The notes: generated by a model not told the origin, from the sequence alone. Positions 53,339 through 62,178 are shown, counted from the first letter of the stretch. The stretch: DNA of 64,000 bases from Lysobacter daejeonensis GH1-9 (GCF_000768355.1 NZ_AVPU01000007.1:1-64000), one strand, 5' to 3'. Translations and numbers: made by a program.

Positions 53339-54001
53339 GTGACCGACATTCTCAAGCTTTTCAGCTATTGGCGCTCCAGCGCCGCCTACCGCGTGCGGAT
53401 CGGCCTCAACCTCAAGGGGTTGGCGTACGAGATCGCGCCCGTGCACCTGCTACGCGATGGTGGGGAGCAGCATGGCGCCGCCTTCCGCGCGGCCAACCCA
53501 CAGGGGCTGGTGCCGGTGCTGCAGCACGGCCAGCGGATGCTGCGCCAGTCCGTTGCGATCCTGGAGTATCTGGACGAGACCTGGCCCGATCACCCGCTGC
53601 TGCCGGCTATCGCGCGCGACCGCCAGCGCGTGCGCGCCATCGCCCAGGTGGTGGCGTGCGACATCCACCCGCTGAACAACCTGCGGGTGCTGCAGTACTT
53701 CGATCGAGAATGGCACGTGCCGCAGCCGGAGCGCGACGAATGGGTGCGGCACTGGATCGTCGAGGGTTTCCGCGCGGTCGAGGCGATGCTCACCGACCAT
53801 CCCGCGACCGGCCGCTTCTGCGAGGGCGACCGCCCCACGCTGGCTGACTGCTGCCTGGTGCCGCAGGTCTACAACGCGCGCCGCTTCGGGGTGGATCTCA
53901 ACGCGTTTCCGACCATCGCGCGGATCGAGGCGGCGTGCCTCAAGCTGCCGGAGTTCGACGCGGCCCGGCCGGAGCGCCAGCCGGATTGTCCGCCGCAGTA
54001 A
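53339..54001 (+). CDS. maiA: maleylacetoacetate isomerase
   Basis: A 220-residue zeta-class glutathione transferase converting maleylacetoacetate to fumarylacetoacetate. The zeta signature SSAAYRVRIGLNLKGL (near 14-29) contains the catalytic Ser-Ser pair; NPQGLVPVL and QSVAILEYLDETWP complete the thioredoxin-like glutathione-binding domain. The helical C-terminal domain follows (about 90-220). The start is GTG at 53339, giving MTDILKLFSYWRSSAAYR. It is paired with fahA, and a strong terminator follows. Confidence 0.93.
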   Translation: MTDILKLFSYWRSSAAYRVRIGLNLKGLAYEIAPVHLLRDGGEQHGAAFRAANPQGLVPVLQHGQRMLRQSVAILEYLDETWPDHPLLPAIARDRQRVRAIAQVVACDIHPLNNLRVLQYFDREWHVPQPERDEWVRHWIVEGFRAVEAMLTDHPATGRFCEGDRPTLADCCLVPQVYNARRFGVDLNAFPTIARIEAACLKLPEFDAARPERQPDCPPQ

Positions 54002-54060
54002 CGGGAAAGCGCGTGGTCCCGCGCAAACCAAGCCCCGGCTCGTGCTGCCCTGAACGTCAA

Positions 54061-54092
54061 AACGCCCGCATTGTGCGGGCGTTCTGCATTTT
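54061..54092 (+). terminator. maiA terminator
   Basis: A 10-bp perfect stem, AACGCCCGCA/TGCGGGCGTT, loop TTG, then CTGCATTTT. Confidence 0.87.
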
Positions 54093-54132
54093 CACCAGTG
54101 CTTCTGTGGGCGGTCCAAGGCCGCGCCGGGCC

Positions 54133-55248
54133 TCAGTGCGAGGATGCGGCGTCGAACACGTCGGCGTAGGGGTCGTGCTCGCCCGAGCCGCCTTCGGACA
54201 GGCGGAACTTCAGCGCCAGGCCGTCGCGCGAGTCAGCCGCGCGCAGCGCTTCTTCCATCTCGATCTTGCCTTCCTTGTGCAGGCGGAACAGGCACTGGTC
54301 GAAGGTTTCCATGCCGTCCTCCAGCGACTCCTCCATGGCCTGCTTGATCTCGTGCACTTGGCCGCGGCGCATCAGGTCGCGCACATGCGGGGTGTTGATC
54401 AGCACCTCGGCCGCGGGCAGGCGACGGCCGTCGGTACCGACCACCAGGCGTTGCGAGACCACCGCCTTGAGGTTCAGCGCGAGGTTCATCAGCACGTTCT
54501 TGTGCGCCGATTCGTGGAAGAAGTTGAGGATGCGCTCCAGCGTCTGATCGGCGTTGTTGGAGTGCAGCGTGGCCAGGCACAGGTGGCCGGTTTCGGCGAA
54601 GGCAATCGCCGCCTCCATCGTGGTGGCGTCCAGGATTTCGCCGATCAGGATGACGTCAGGCGCCTCGCGCATCGCGTTCTTCAACGCGTTGTGGAAGGCG
54701 TGGGTATCCAAGCCGACCTCGCGCTGGTTGACGATCGACTTCTTGTGTCGGTGCAGGTACTCGATCGGATCCTCGATGGTGAGGATGTGGCCGCTGGAGT
54801 TACTGTTGCGGTGGTCGATCATCGACGCCAGCGTGGTCGACTTGCCCGAGCCGGTGGAGCCGACGATCAGCACCAGGCCGCGCGGCTCCATGATGATGTT
54901 CTTCAGTACCTGCGGCAGCTGCAGCTCCTCGATCGAGGGGATGGTGCTGCGGATGGCGCGGATCACCATGCCCACTTCGCCGCGCTGCTTGAACACGTTG
55001 ATGCGGAAGCGGCCGGAGTCGGGCAGGGCATAGGCCATGTTCAGTTCCAGGTCGCGCTCGAACTGCGGGACCTGGCCTTCCCCCATCAGCGAATAGGCGA
55101 TCTTCTTGACCATGCCGGACGGCAGGCCGGTGCTGCCCAGCGGGTGCAGCTTGCCTTCGATCTTGATGTACACCGGTGCGCCGGTGGTCAGGAACATGTC
55201 CGACGCGTTCTTGTCCGTCATCAGCTTCAGGAAATAGCCGATGTCCAT
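54133..55248 (-). CDS. pilU: type IV pilus retraction ATPase PilU
   Basis: A 371-residue hexameric secretion-type ATPase. It has the N-terminal PAS-like domain (ASDMFLTTGAPVYIKIEGK) and Walker A GSTGSGKST. The Asp box is TIEDPIEYLHRHKKSIVNQREVG, the Walker B region DVILIGEILDATTMEAAIAFAETGHLC, and the His box LATLHSNNADQTLERILNFF. PilU helps PilT retract the pilus in twitching motility. The longer C-terminal tail (about 345-371) and the sequence pattern favour PilU over PilT; pilT itself is not in the window. The ATG at 55248 has a GGGAG ribosome-binding site. Confidence 0.92.
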   Translation of the reverse strand: MDIGYFLKLMTDKNASDMFLTTGAPVYIKIEGKLHPLGSTGLPSGMVKKIAYSLMGEGQVPQFERDLELNMAYALPDSGRFRINVFKQRGEVGMVIRAIRSTIPSIEELQLPQVLKNIIMEPRGLVLIVGSTGSGKSTTLASMIDHRNSNSSGHILTIEDPIEYLHRHKKSIVNQREVGLDTHAFHNALKNAMREAPDVILIGEILDATTMEAAIAFAETGHLCLATLHSNNADQTLERILNFFHESAHKNVLMNLALNLKAVVSQRLVVGTDGRRLPAAEVLINTPHVRDLMRRGQVHEIKQAMEESLEDGMETFDQCLFRLHKEGKIEMEEALRAADSRDGLALKFRLSEGGSGEHDPYADVFDAASSH

Positions 55249-55343
55249 GTACAACTCCCTCGGTGGCGATGGCGTACCGTTGCAAGGCGGCCATCCGCTA
55301 ATGACAATGGCCGCGCGAGCCCACTCAATCACGGCACCCCTTG

Positions 55344-55724
55344 ATGAATCCTAGCTTCGCACACTTTCGATTTCCGCTGCTGGTCGTTTTCCTGATCTGT
55401 GCGCTGGGTGCATGCGCGTCGCTGCCACCGCCGACCCAGGAACTGGCGAATGCCCAGCAGGCGGTCACCCGGGCCGACGGGGCGGATGCCTCGCAGCATG
55501 CTCCCGACCAGTTGGCCACGGCCCGTGACGCCCTCGGCCGTGCCCAAGCAGCGATGGCCGCGGGCAAGGAGGACGATGCCCGCCGCATGGCCCTGGCGGC
55601 CGCGGCCGAGGCCGATCTGGCCTATGCCAGGAGCCGCGAGGCCGTGACCCGCGCCGAACTGGCCCAGCGCCAGGCCGAGGTCGCCGAACTGCGGCGCCGA
55701 CTGCAACTGGAGGAGGGCCCGTGA
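55344..55724 (+). CDS. DUF4398-domain lipoprotein
   Basis: A 126-residue protein. The signal peptide ends in lipobox LGAC (Cys24 by the ATG start). The mature part is a long helix or coiled coil of DUF4398 type: PPTQELANAQQAVTRADGADASQHAPDQLATARDALGRAQAAMAAGKEDDARRMALAAAAEADLAYARSREA. It is periplasmic and lipid-anchored. It overlaps the following OmpA gene by one base (TGATG), so the pair is translationally coupled and probably acts together at the envelope. Confidence 0.85.
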   Translation: MNPSFAHFRFPLLVVFLICALGACASLPPPTQELANAQQAVTRADGADASQHAPDQLATARDALGRAQAAMAAGKEDDARRMALAAAAEADLAYARSREAVTRAELAQRQAEVAELRRRLQLEEGP

Positions 55725-56671
55725 TGCCGCGTCCGATGATGCTTGCCGCCGCGTTGGGCGCCCTGCTGGCTGCTGGACCGGGCTGGGCCCAGGACCCGGC
55801 CAATGCCCTGGCCCGCCTCAATGAGCGGCTGGTGGCGGTGGAAGCCAATGCCCAGTACAGCGGCCTGGCCGCCTACGAGCGCCTTCAGGCCCGCCAGGCG
55901 CTCGATGCGCTGGCCAAGGCCCCTGGCCGTGAACGCGAAGCCGCCCGCTATGTGGCCGAACGCAGGGTGGAAGCGGCCGAGATCGTGGCCCGAACGCAGG
56001 CCCTGCAGCGGGACGTCGACCGGCTGGACCGCGAACGCGCCGAACTGATGCTGGAAGCCTCGCGCCAGGACGCGGCCCGGGCCCGCGCCGAGGCCGAGCG
56101 CCTGCGCATGGAAGCCCAGATGCAGGCCGAAGAGGCTGCGCGACTGCGCGCCCAGGCGGAGGCCGACGCCATGGCCCGGCAGGACGTGGAAACGGCCCTG
56201 GAAGGCGTCACCGGCGCGCAGGAGGCCAAGTTGAATGCGGCGCGCGCCCGTGAACTGCAGTTGGCTCGCCAGGAAGCCGAGCTCATGGCGCGCGGCAAGC
56301 TGCCGCCCTCCAAGGTCGATGCCCGCGGTGAGGTGTTCACGCTGGCCGGTGACGCTTTCACCTCCGGCAAGGCGACGCTGACCCCGACCGCGGCCAGCGC
56401 GGTCCGGACCCTGTCGGTGTATCTGCAGGCGATCGAAGGCGGCCGTGCCCGGGTCGAGGGCCACACCGACAGCCAGGGCAGCGCCAGTGCCAACCGCAGC
56501 CTGTCCCTGCAGCGTGCCAACGCGGTGCGCGATGCGCTGCTTGCAGCGGGTTTGCCGGCGGTGCGGGTACAGGCCGTGGGCCGTGGCGCCGACCAGCCGG
56601 TCGGGGACAATCGCACTGACGCCGGACGCGCGGCGAACCGCCGCGTGGAAGTCATCGTATTGTCAAAATAA
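55724..56671 (+). CDS. OmpA-family protein with periplasmic coiled coil
   Basis: A 315-residue envelope protein. A Sec signal peptide (about 1-22, GPGWAQ) is followed by a long Ala/Glu/Arg-rich coiled coil (about 25-195), without an OmpA beta-barrel. The C-terminal OmpA/MotB peptidoglycan-binding domain (about 200-315) carries VEGHTDSQGSASANRSLSLQRANAVRDAL and VGRGADQPVGDNRTDAGRAANRRVEV, with the diaminopimelate-binding Asp and Arg. It is coupled to the DUF4398 lipoprotein. An AT-rich palindrome overlaps its stop codon. Confidence 0.9.
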   Translation: MPRPMMLAAALGALLAAGPGWAQDPANALARLNERLVAVEANAQYSGLAAYERLQARQALDALAKAPGREREAARYVAERRVEAAEIVARTQALQRDVDRLDRERAELMLEASRQDAARARAEAERLRMEAQMQAEEAARLRAQAEADAMARQDVETALEGVTGAQEAKLNAARARELQLARQEAELMARGKLPPSKVDARGEVFTLAGDAFTSGKATLTPTAASAVRTLSVYLQAIEGGRARVEGHTDSQGSASANRSLSLQRANAVRDALLAAGLPAVRVQAVGRGADQPVGDNRTDAGRAANRRVEVIVLSK

Positions 56672-56700
56672 CGTTATTTATCAGCTACTTATGTACATAA
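56666..56700. repeat. two AT-rich palindromes at the ompA-like gene end
   Basis: AAATAACGTTATTT (56666-56679) is a perfect 14-bp palindrome spanning the stop codon; TTATGTACATAA (56689-56700) is a perfect 12-bp palindrome. The 35-bp stretch is about 80% AT in a roughly 70% GC region. Function is unknown. Confidence 0.55.
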
Positions 56701-57011
56701 CTGCGGGACGGGCCCGATGTCCCGGGGCCTCCGCCTCGCGGGCCGGTCGGCCATCCGTCGGCATTCGACCATCGCCTATTGCCGACCCCCGGTGGCAGGA
56801 GTAGGGTCGGTTATCCAAGCGGTCCTTTTTCCGCTTGGCGATGAGCCAGGCCCATGAAGCAGGTGTCGACTTCACAGGATCCCGCCGCCGGAAAGCCGGT
56901 GCCGGGGCCGTGTGATCCCGGCCCCCGGATGGATCTGGCCACCATGACGACTCCCCGCGACGCCTCGACCGCCCGGTCGGGGCGTTTGCATTTGTGCTGA
57001 AGGAGGCACTC
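56672..57011. other. 340-bp structured intergenic region upstream of ydcH
   Basis: After the AT-rich palindromes there is no convincing protein gene. Hairpins are seen at 56815-56838 (CCAAGCGG/CCGCTTGG with a T-rich loop) and 56961-56984 (CGCCTCGACC/GGTCGGGGCG, one G-U), the latter followed by TTTGCATTT. A tiny 18-codon ORF (56944-57000) ends with its stop touching the ydcH Shine-Dalgarno sequence AGGAGG. The region may hold a small RNA or a leader that regulates ydcH; this is inference. Confidence 0.4.
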
Positions 57012-57230
57012 ATGTTCGAAGGTCAACCGCAGTTGGAAATCGACGCGCTTATCAAGAGCGACCCGGAGTTCAAGCAGCTCTATCAACGCCACCAGCTCCT
57101 GGACAAGAAGGTCATGGACGCCGAGTTGGGCGTGCTCCCCATCGATGACAACACCCTGCACCAGATGAAGCGCGAGAAACTGGCTGCCAAGGACCGCCTC
57201 GTCAGGATGTACGACGCCAGGCCCCACTGA
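57012..57230 (+). CDS. YdcH/DUF465-family small protein
   Basis: A 72-residue hydrophilic helical protein with the DUF465 pattern: DPEFKQLYQRHQLLDKKVMDAE (near 17-38) and NTLHQMKREKLAAKDRLVRMY (near 47-67). No function is assigned to the family. A strong AAGGAGG ribosome-binding site precedes the ATG. A 15-bp hairpin (57241-57279) follows the stop. Confidence 0.88.
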   Translation: MFEGQPQLEIDALIKSDPEFKQLYQRHQLLDKKVMDAELGVLPIDDNTLHQMKREKLAAKDRLVRMYDARPH

Positions 57231-57240
57231 CACCCGCCGA

Positions 57241-57279
57241 CGGGCGCCGTAGGCCATCCTCGTCGGCCTGCGGCGCCCG
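57241..57279 (+). terminator. hairpin after ydcH
   Basis: A 15-bp stem, CGGGCGCCGTAGGCC with GGCCTGCGGCGCCCG (one G-U), loop of 9 nt, no T-run. Likely a transcription-end or pausing hairpin. Confidence 0.65.
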
Positions 57280-57331
57280 CGGCCGGTTACACTTCGCGGG
57301 TCAGCCGCACGGTTGCGGCCGCAGGATCCGC

Positions 57332-58708
57332 ATGTCCATCCACGCCTCCGTACTGGAACTCATCGGCCAGACGCCGATCGTCAAGGCGCGCAACCTCGAT
57401 ACCGGGGTGTGCGAGCTCTACTTCAAGCTGGAATCGCAGAACCCGGGTGGTTCGATCAAGGACCGCATCGGCCTGAAGATGATCGAGGCCGCCGAGGCGC
57501 GCGGCGACATCAAACCTGGCGACACGCTGGTCGAGGGCACCGCCGGCAACACCGGCATCGGTCTGGCGCTGGTGGCCCAGCAGAAGGGCTACAAGCTGAT
57601 CCTCGTGGTGCCGGACAAGATGAGCCGCGAGAAGATCTTCAACCTCAAGGCGATGGGCGCCCAGGTGGTGCTGACCCGTTCGGACGTGGCCAAGGGCCAC
57701 CCCGACTACTACCAGGACATGGCCGAGCGCATCGCGCGGGAGACCCCGGGCGCGTACTTCATCAACCAGTTCGGCAATCCGGACAACCCCGCGGCGCACG
57801 AGTTTGGCACCGGGCCGGAGATTCTCGCGCAGATGGCCGAGGTCGGGGGGCTGGACGCCATCGTGTTCGGCTGCGGCAGCTCGGGCACCATGACCGGCCT
57901 GTCGCGCTGCTTCGCCGCGCACTCGCCGCAGACCGAGCTGATCCTGGCCGACCCGGTCGGCTCGATCCTCGAGGAATACATCAACCGAGGCACGCTCAGC
58001 GACAAGTCCGCCAGCTGGATGGTGGAGGGCATCGGCGAGGACTTCCTGCCGCCGATCTCCGACTTTACCCGGGTGAAGAAGGCCTATGCGATCAGCGACA
58101 AGGAAAGCTTCCTGACCGCGCGCATGCTGCTGGAGCGGGAAGGCATCCTCGGCGGCTCGTCCACCGGCACCCTGCTGGCCGCGGCGCTGAAGTACTGCCA
58201 GGAGCAGGCCACGCCCAAGAAGGTGCTGGTGTTCGTCTGCGACACGGGCAACAAGTACCTGTCGAAGATGTACAACGATTACTGGATGCTGGACAACGGC
58301 TTCCTGGCGCGCGAACCGTACAACGACCTGCGCGACTTGATCCTGCGCCCGTTCTCGCAGCGCGACACGGTGGTGGTGGGGCCGAACGACCTGTTGGTCA
58401 CCGCGTACCAGCGGATGAAGCTGTACGACGTCAGCCAGCTGCCGGTGATGGAAGGCGACCAACTCGTCGGCATAGTGGACGAAAGCGACGTGCTGTTGCA
58501 CGTGTACGGCGATGAGTCGCGGTTCCGCGATCCCGTGTCCACGGCGATGGTCAGCAAGCTGGACAAGGTCGATGTGCGCGCGCCGATCGAGGCGCTGCTG
58601 CCGGTGTTTGACCGGGGGCACGTGGCCATCGTCACCGAGGGCGAAAAATTCTTGGGGCTGATCACCCGGATCGACTTGTTGAACTATCTGCGGCGCAGGG
58701 TGCAATAG
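57332..58708 (+). CDS. cbs: cystathionine beta-synthase
   Basis: A 458-residue PLP enzyme that condenses serine and homocysteine to cystathionine. The catalytic domain (about 1-320) has PLP-Lys43 in NPGGSIKDRIG and the phosphate loop EGTAGNTGIGLAL (near 68-80). Two C-terminal CBS motifs (about 335-455) are a Bateman module for nucleotide or SAM-type regulation (VVGPNDLLVTAYQRMKLYDVSQLPVM, VAIVTEGEKFLGLITRIDLL). The N-terminal heme domain of animal CBS is absent, as in other bacteria. It is next to metB (145-bp gap), forming a reverse transsulfuration pair. Confidence 0.92.
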   Translation: MSIHASVLELIGQTPIVKARNLDTGVCELYFKLESQNPGGSIKDRIGLKMIEAAEARGDIKPGDTLVEGTAGNTGIGLALVAQQKGYKLILVVPDKMSREKIFNLKAMGAQVVLTRSDVAKGHPDYYQDMAERIARETPGAYFINQFGNPDNPAAHEFGTGPEILAQMAEVGGLDAIVFGCGSSGTMTGLSRCFAAHSPQTELILADPVGSILEEYINRGTLSDKSASWMVEGIGEDFLPPISDFTRVKKAYAISDKESFLTARMLLEREGILGGSSTGTLLAAALKYCQEQATPKKVLVFVCDTGNKYLSKMYNDYWMLDNGFLAREPYNDLRDLILRPFSQRDTVVVGPNDLLVTAYQRMKLYDVSQLPVMEGDQLVGIVDESDVLLHVYGDESRFRDPVSTAMVSKLDKVDVRAPIEALLPVFDRGHVAIVTEGEKFLGLITRIDLLNYLRRRVQ

Positions 58709-58808
58709 GCGTCACGGTTTGGTGCGTCCTGTGCTGAACAGGGCGCGTCCGCGAGGGTCGTCGCCCGGGTTTCAAGGGGGTTTTGCAGTCTGGCCGATGC
58801 GCGGCCGA

Positions 58809-58817
58809 TGCTAGAAT
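58809..58817 (+). promoter_or_regulatory. metB extended -10 promoter
   Basis: TGCTAGAAT is an extended -10 (TG-N-TAGAAT) 37 bp before the metB ATG. A clear -35 hexamer is not seen, as is common for extended -10 promoters. Confidence 0.55.
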
Positions 58818-58853
58818 CTGCGGTCGCCCACCGTGGGCGCAGGGAGCATCGCA

Positions 58854-60041
58854 ATGGCCGAACCGTCATCGGGGAATTCCGCCCACAAGCCGGGTCTTGG
58901 GACGCTGGCGATCCATGCCGGGCAATCACCGGATCCGAGTACCGGCGCGGTGATGACGCCGATCTACGCGACGTCGACCTACGTGCAGTCCAGCCCGGGC
59001 GTGCACCAGGGGTTTGAGTACTCGCGCAGCCACAACCCCACGCGCTTCGCCTACGAGCGCTGCGTGGCGGCGCTGGAAGGCGGCACCCGTGGGTTCGCCT
59101 TCGCCTCGGGCCTGGCGGCGACGTCCACCATTCTGGAATTGCTGGACGCCGGCAGCCACATCATTGCCATGGACGACGTGTATGGCGGTACCTACCGCCT
59201 CTTCGAGCGTGTGCGTCGACGTACGGCGGGCCTGGACTTCAGCTGGGTGGACCTGAGCGACCTGGCCGCCTTTGAGGCAGCGATTCGGCCGGAAACGAAG
59301 ATGGTCTGGATCGAGACGCCCACCAATCCGCTGCTGAAACTGGTCGACATCGAGCAGATCGCCGCGGTGGCGCGCAAGCGCGGGCTGATCGTGGTGGTGG
59401 ACAACACCTTCTGCTCGCCGATCATCCAGCGGCCACTGGAACTGGGGGCGCACATCGTCATGCACTCGGCCACCAAGTACCTCAATGGTCACTCCGACAT
59501 CGTCGGCGGCATGGCGGTGGTAGGCGACGACGCAGAATTGGCCGAGAAGATGGCATTCCTGCAGAACGCCATCGGTGGCGTGCAGGGACCGTTTGACAGC
59601 TTCCTTGCGCTGCGTGGGTTGAAGACGCTGCACCTGCGGATGAAGGCGCATTGCGAGAATGCGATGGCGTTGGCGGAGTGGCTGGAGTCGCACCCGGCGA
59701 TCGAAAAGGTGATCTACCCAGGGTTGAAGTCGCATCCGCAACACGAGCTGGCTCAGCGGCAGATGGACGGATCTGGGGGGATGGTTTCGGTCTATCTCAG
59801 GGGGGGCTTTGAAGCCGCCAAGCGCCTGTGCGAGAACGCCGGCCTGTTTTCCCTTGCCGAGTCGCTGGGTGGCGTGGAGAGCCTGATCAACCATCCGGCC
59901 GTGATGACACACGCATCCATTCCCAAGGAGCGGCGTGCACAGTTGGGGATTGCCGACAGCCTCGTGCGGCTCAGTGTCGGCGTCGAGGACGTCGCCGACC
60001 TGCGCGAGAGCCTGGAACAGGTGATTGGCGTCGGGCGCTGA
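58854..60041 (+). CDS. metB: cystathionine gamma-synthase/gamma-lyase
   Basis: A 395-residue PLP enzyme of the Cys/Met-metabolism family. PLP-Lys208 lies in HSATKYLNGHSDIVGG. Other family marks are TSTYVQSSPGVHQGFEYSRSHNPTRFAYE, FASGLAATSTILELL, WIETPTNPLLKL, VVVDNTFCSPI and SLGGVESLINHPAVMTHAS. The sequence does not firmly separate synthase from lyase; adjacency to cbs favours gamma-lyase activity (cystathionine to cysteine). In Xanthomonas the same gene marks one border of the hypervariable O-antigen locus, and export genes do follow here. Confidence 0.92.
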   Translation: MAEPSSGNSAHKPGLGTLAIHAGQSPDPSTGAVMTPIYATSTYVQSSPGVHQGFEYSRSHNPTRFAYERCVAALEGGTRGFAFASGLAATSTILELLDAGSHIIAMDDVYGGTYRLFERVRRRTAGLDFSWVDLSDLAAFEAAIRPETKMVWIETPTNPLLKLVDIEQIAAVARKRGLIVVVDNTFCSPIIQRPLELGAHIVMHSATKYLNGHSDIVGGMAVVGDDAELAEKMAFLQNAIGGVQGPFDSFLALRGLKTLHLRMKAHCENAMALAEWLESHPAIEKVIYPGLKSHPQHELAQRQMDGSGGMVSVYLRGGFEAAKRLCENAGLFSLAESLGGVESLINHPAVMTHASIPKERRAQLGIADSLVRLSVGVEDVADLRESLEQVIGVGR

Positions 60042-60068
60042 AGTGCCCGTGTATCGAGGAGTGAAGTA

Positions 60069-60896
60069 GTGAGTCAGTATCGGCACCGCGCCGCCAGCCC
60101 GCTTGGGCTGGTCAGGTCGCTGCGCGACAACAGGGAACTCATCGTCGCGCTGACTCGGCGGGAAGTCGTGGGTCGGTATCGTGGCTCGGTCATCGGCCTG
60201 GCGTGGTCTTTCCTCTACCCGCTGTTGATGCTTGCGGTTTACACGTTCGTGTTTTCGGTGGTGTTCAAGGCGCGCTGGCCCGGTGGGCAGGGATCCAAGA
60301 CTGAGTTCGCGCTGGTGCTGTTTACGGGCTTGATGGTGTACAGCGTCTTCTCGGAATGCGTGAACCGTGCTCCAAGCCTGGTGTTGAACAACGTCAACTA
60401 CGTCAAGAAGGTGGTCTTCCCGCTGGAGATCCTGGCCGTCGTCAGCTTCCTGTCGGCGTTGTTCCACATGCTGGTGAGCGTGCTGGTCTGGACAGCCTTC
60501 TATCTTTGCTATTTTGGCATCCCGCCTGTCACCGCCTTGTTGCTTCCCGTCGTGCTCGCGCCGCTGGTGCTGTTGACGCTGGGTCTGAGTTGGCTGCTCG
60601 CATCGCTTGGCGTCTATCTCCGTGACGTGGGACAGGCGGTGGGTATCTTCACGACGGTGCTGATGTTCATGTCGCCGATCTTCTATGCAGTGGAATCGCT
60701 GCCCAAGGAGTATTGGCCCATCATGCACGCGAATCCTCTGACCACCACCATCACCCAGGCGCGCCAGGTCATGATTTGGGGGCAGGGTTTCGATCCAGGC
60801 GCTTGGACCATGGCGTTGGTACTTGGTGGCCTGGTGGCGTGGATGGGGTATGCGTGGTTCCAGGTAACGCGCAAGGGTTTTGCCGATGTCCTCTGA
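60069..60896 (+). CDS. wzm: O-antigen/polysaccharide ABC transporter permease
   Basis: A 275-residue inner-membrane permease with six hydrophobic helices and the ABC-2 pattern: LTRREVVGRYRGSVIGLAWSFLYPLLMLAVYTFVFSVVF (near 28-66), NYVKKVVFPLEILAVV, and MSPIFYAVESLPKEYWPIMHANPLT near the end. It exports lipid-linked polysaccharide with Wzt. The start is GTG at 60069 with a GAGGAG ribosome-binding site upstream. The next gene overlaps by 11 bp. Confidence 0.91.
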   Translation: MSQYRHRAASPLGLVRSLRDNRELIVALTRREVVGRYRGSVIGLAWSFLYPLLMLAVYTFVFSVVFKARWPGGQGSKTEFALVLFTGLMVYSVFSECVNRAPSLVLNNVNYVKKVVFPLEILAVVSFLSALFHMLVSVLVWTAFYLCYFGIPPVTALLLPVVLAPLVLLTLGLSWLLASLGVYLRDVGQAVGIFTTVLMFMSPIFYAVESLPKEYWPIMHANPLTTTITQARQVMIWGQGFDPGAWTMALVLGGLVAWMGYAWFQVTRKGFADVL

Positions 60897-62178
60897 TGCG
60901 AGTGTCATCCGGGTTGATCGCGTCGGTAAGCACTACCTGATGTTTGATTCACCGCGGGCGCGGTTGAAGCAGTTCGTCGTGCCGCGATTGCGCCGGATCC
61001 TGGGATTGCCCGACAAGCGCTACTACAGCGATTTCCACGCACTGACCGATGTGTCCTTCCATGTCGCTCCGGGAGAGACCGTGGGGATCATTGGCCGCAA
61101 CGGCTCGGGCAAGTCGACGCTGCTGCAACTCATCTGCGGAACGTTGACGCCGACAACAGGGAAGATCGAGACCAATGGCAGGATCGCAGCGCTGCTTGAA
61201 CTGGGGTCCGGCTTCAACCCCGAGTTCACCGGCCGCGAGAACGTCTACCTGAATGCGGCCGTGCTCGGCCTCGGCGCCAAGGAGATCGACGCGAGGTTCG
61301 ATGACATCCTGCGCTTCGCCGACATAGGCGACTTCATCGACCAGCCCATCAAGACGTACTCCAGTGGCATGGTCGTCCGTCTCGCGTTTGCCACGGCGAT
61401 CCATGTGGATCCCGACATCCTGGTGGTGGACGAGGCGCTGGCGGTAGGCGACGCCGCTTTCCAGCAAAAATGCCTCGATCGCATTCGCCAGTTGCAGCGA
61501 CGGGGAGTGGCTATCCTCCTGGTGACGCACTCGACGAACGCCCTGATCGAATACTGCGACCGCGCCATATTCCTCAAGAAGGGCACGTTGGTCATGGACG
61601 GCGATTGCCGCGACGTGGTCAAGGCCTATGCCGATGACCTGGTGCTCGACGAGGGTGGCGAACTGCTGGACCTTGCCGTGGAGCCAGAATGCCATGAGCC
61701 GCAGGTTGCCGTGGTGGTCGATGACGATGCCGCTTCGGTGAGTGTCCCGATCATGGTGGAGTCGGTTGCGCTGACGGATCCTTCGAACCGGCCATGCTCC
61801 ACCGTGGCGTTCTCTGGGATCCTGCGCGTTCGCGTCAGCGTGCGGGTCAATGGTGTCGTGCCAGAGCCGTGCTTCGGCATCCAGCTGTCGAGTGTCGACG
61901 GCATTTCGCTGTGGAGTGTCACCACCCAGATGATGGGCGTCCAACTGCCCGCTCTTGATCCGGGGGTCTACCACTATGAGTGGGAATTGCGCACACCGTT
62001 CTCAGGCAATCGATACGTCGTGGCCATTGGTGTCGGCCAGATCATGAACGGTGAATACCGTCGGGCGCACCGGGTGAGCTATGCCGGGCATTTCGACGTA
62101 CTCTCGCAACCTCATTCGGGGGCAGGTTGGCTCGCGCCGTCTCCCGTGTTCCATGTACCCAGGGTAGTGAACTCGTGA
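60886..62178 (+). CDS. wzt: O-antigen/polysaccharide ABC transporter ATP-binding protein
   Basis: A 430-residue ATPase. The nucleotide-binding domain (about 5-245) has Walker A GRNGSGKST, signature YSSGM, and Walker B ILVVDEALAVGD, with the Wzt-type ALLELGSGFNPEFTGRENVYLN. A separate C-terminal beta-sandwich (about 285-425; VESVALTDPSNRPCSTVAFSGILRVRVSVRVNG) is the carbohydrate-binding domain that recognises the capped O-polysaccharide end. The ATG at 60886 lies inside wzm; the following gene overlaps by a GTGA. Confidence 0.92.
   Translation: MSSDASVIRVDRVGKHYLMFDSPRARLKQFVVPRLRRILGLPDKRYYSDFHALTDVSFHVAPGETVGIIGRNGSGKSTLLQLICGTLTPTTGKIETNGRIAALLELGSGFNPEFTGRENVYLNAAVLGLGAKEIDARFDDILRFADIGDFIDQPIKTYSSGMVVRLAFATAIHVDPDILVVDEALAVGDAAFQQKCLDRIRQLQRRGVAILLVTHSTNALIEYCDRAIFLKKGTLVMDGDCRDVVKAYADDLVLDEGGELLDLAVEPECHEPQVAVVVDDDAASVSVPIMVESVALTDPSNRPCSTVAFSGILRVRVSVRVNGVVPEPCFGIQLSSVDGISLWSVTTQMMGVQLPALDPGVYHYEWELRTPFSGNRYVVAIGVGQIMNGEYRRAHRVSYAGHFDVLSQPHSGAGWLAPSPVFHVPRVVNS

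Noticed and set aside
58926-60908. 660-codon minus-strand ORF across metB and wzm
   Set aside because: Antisense to two recognisable genes with overlapping and coupled starts; no motifs of its own.
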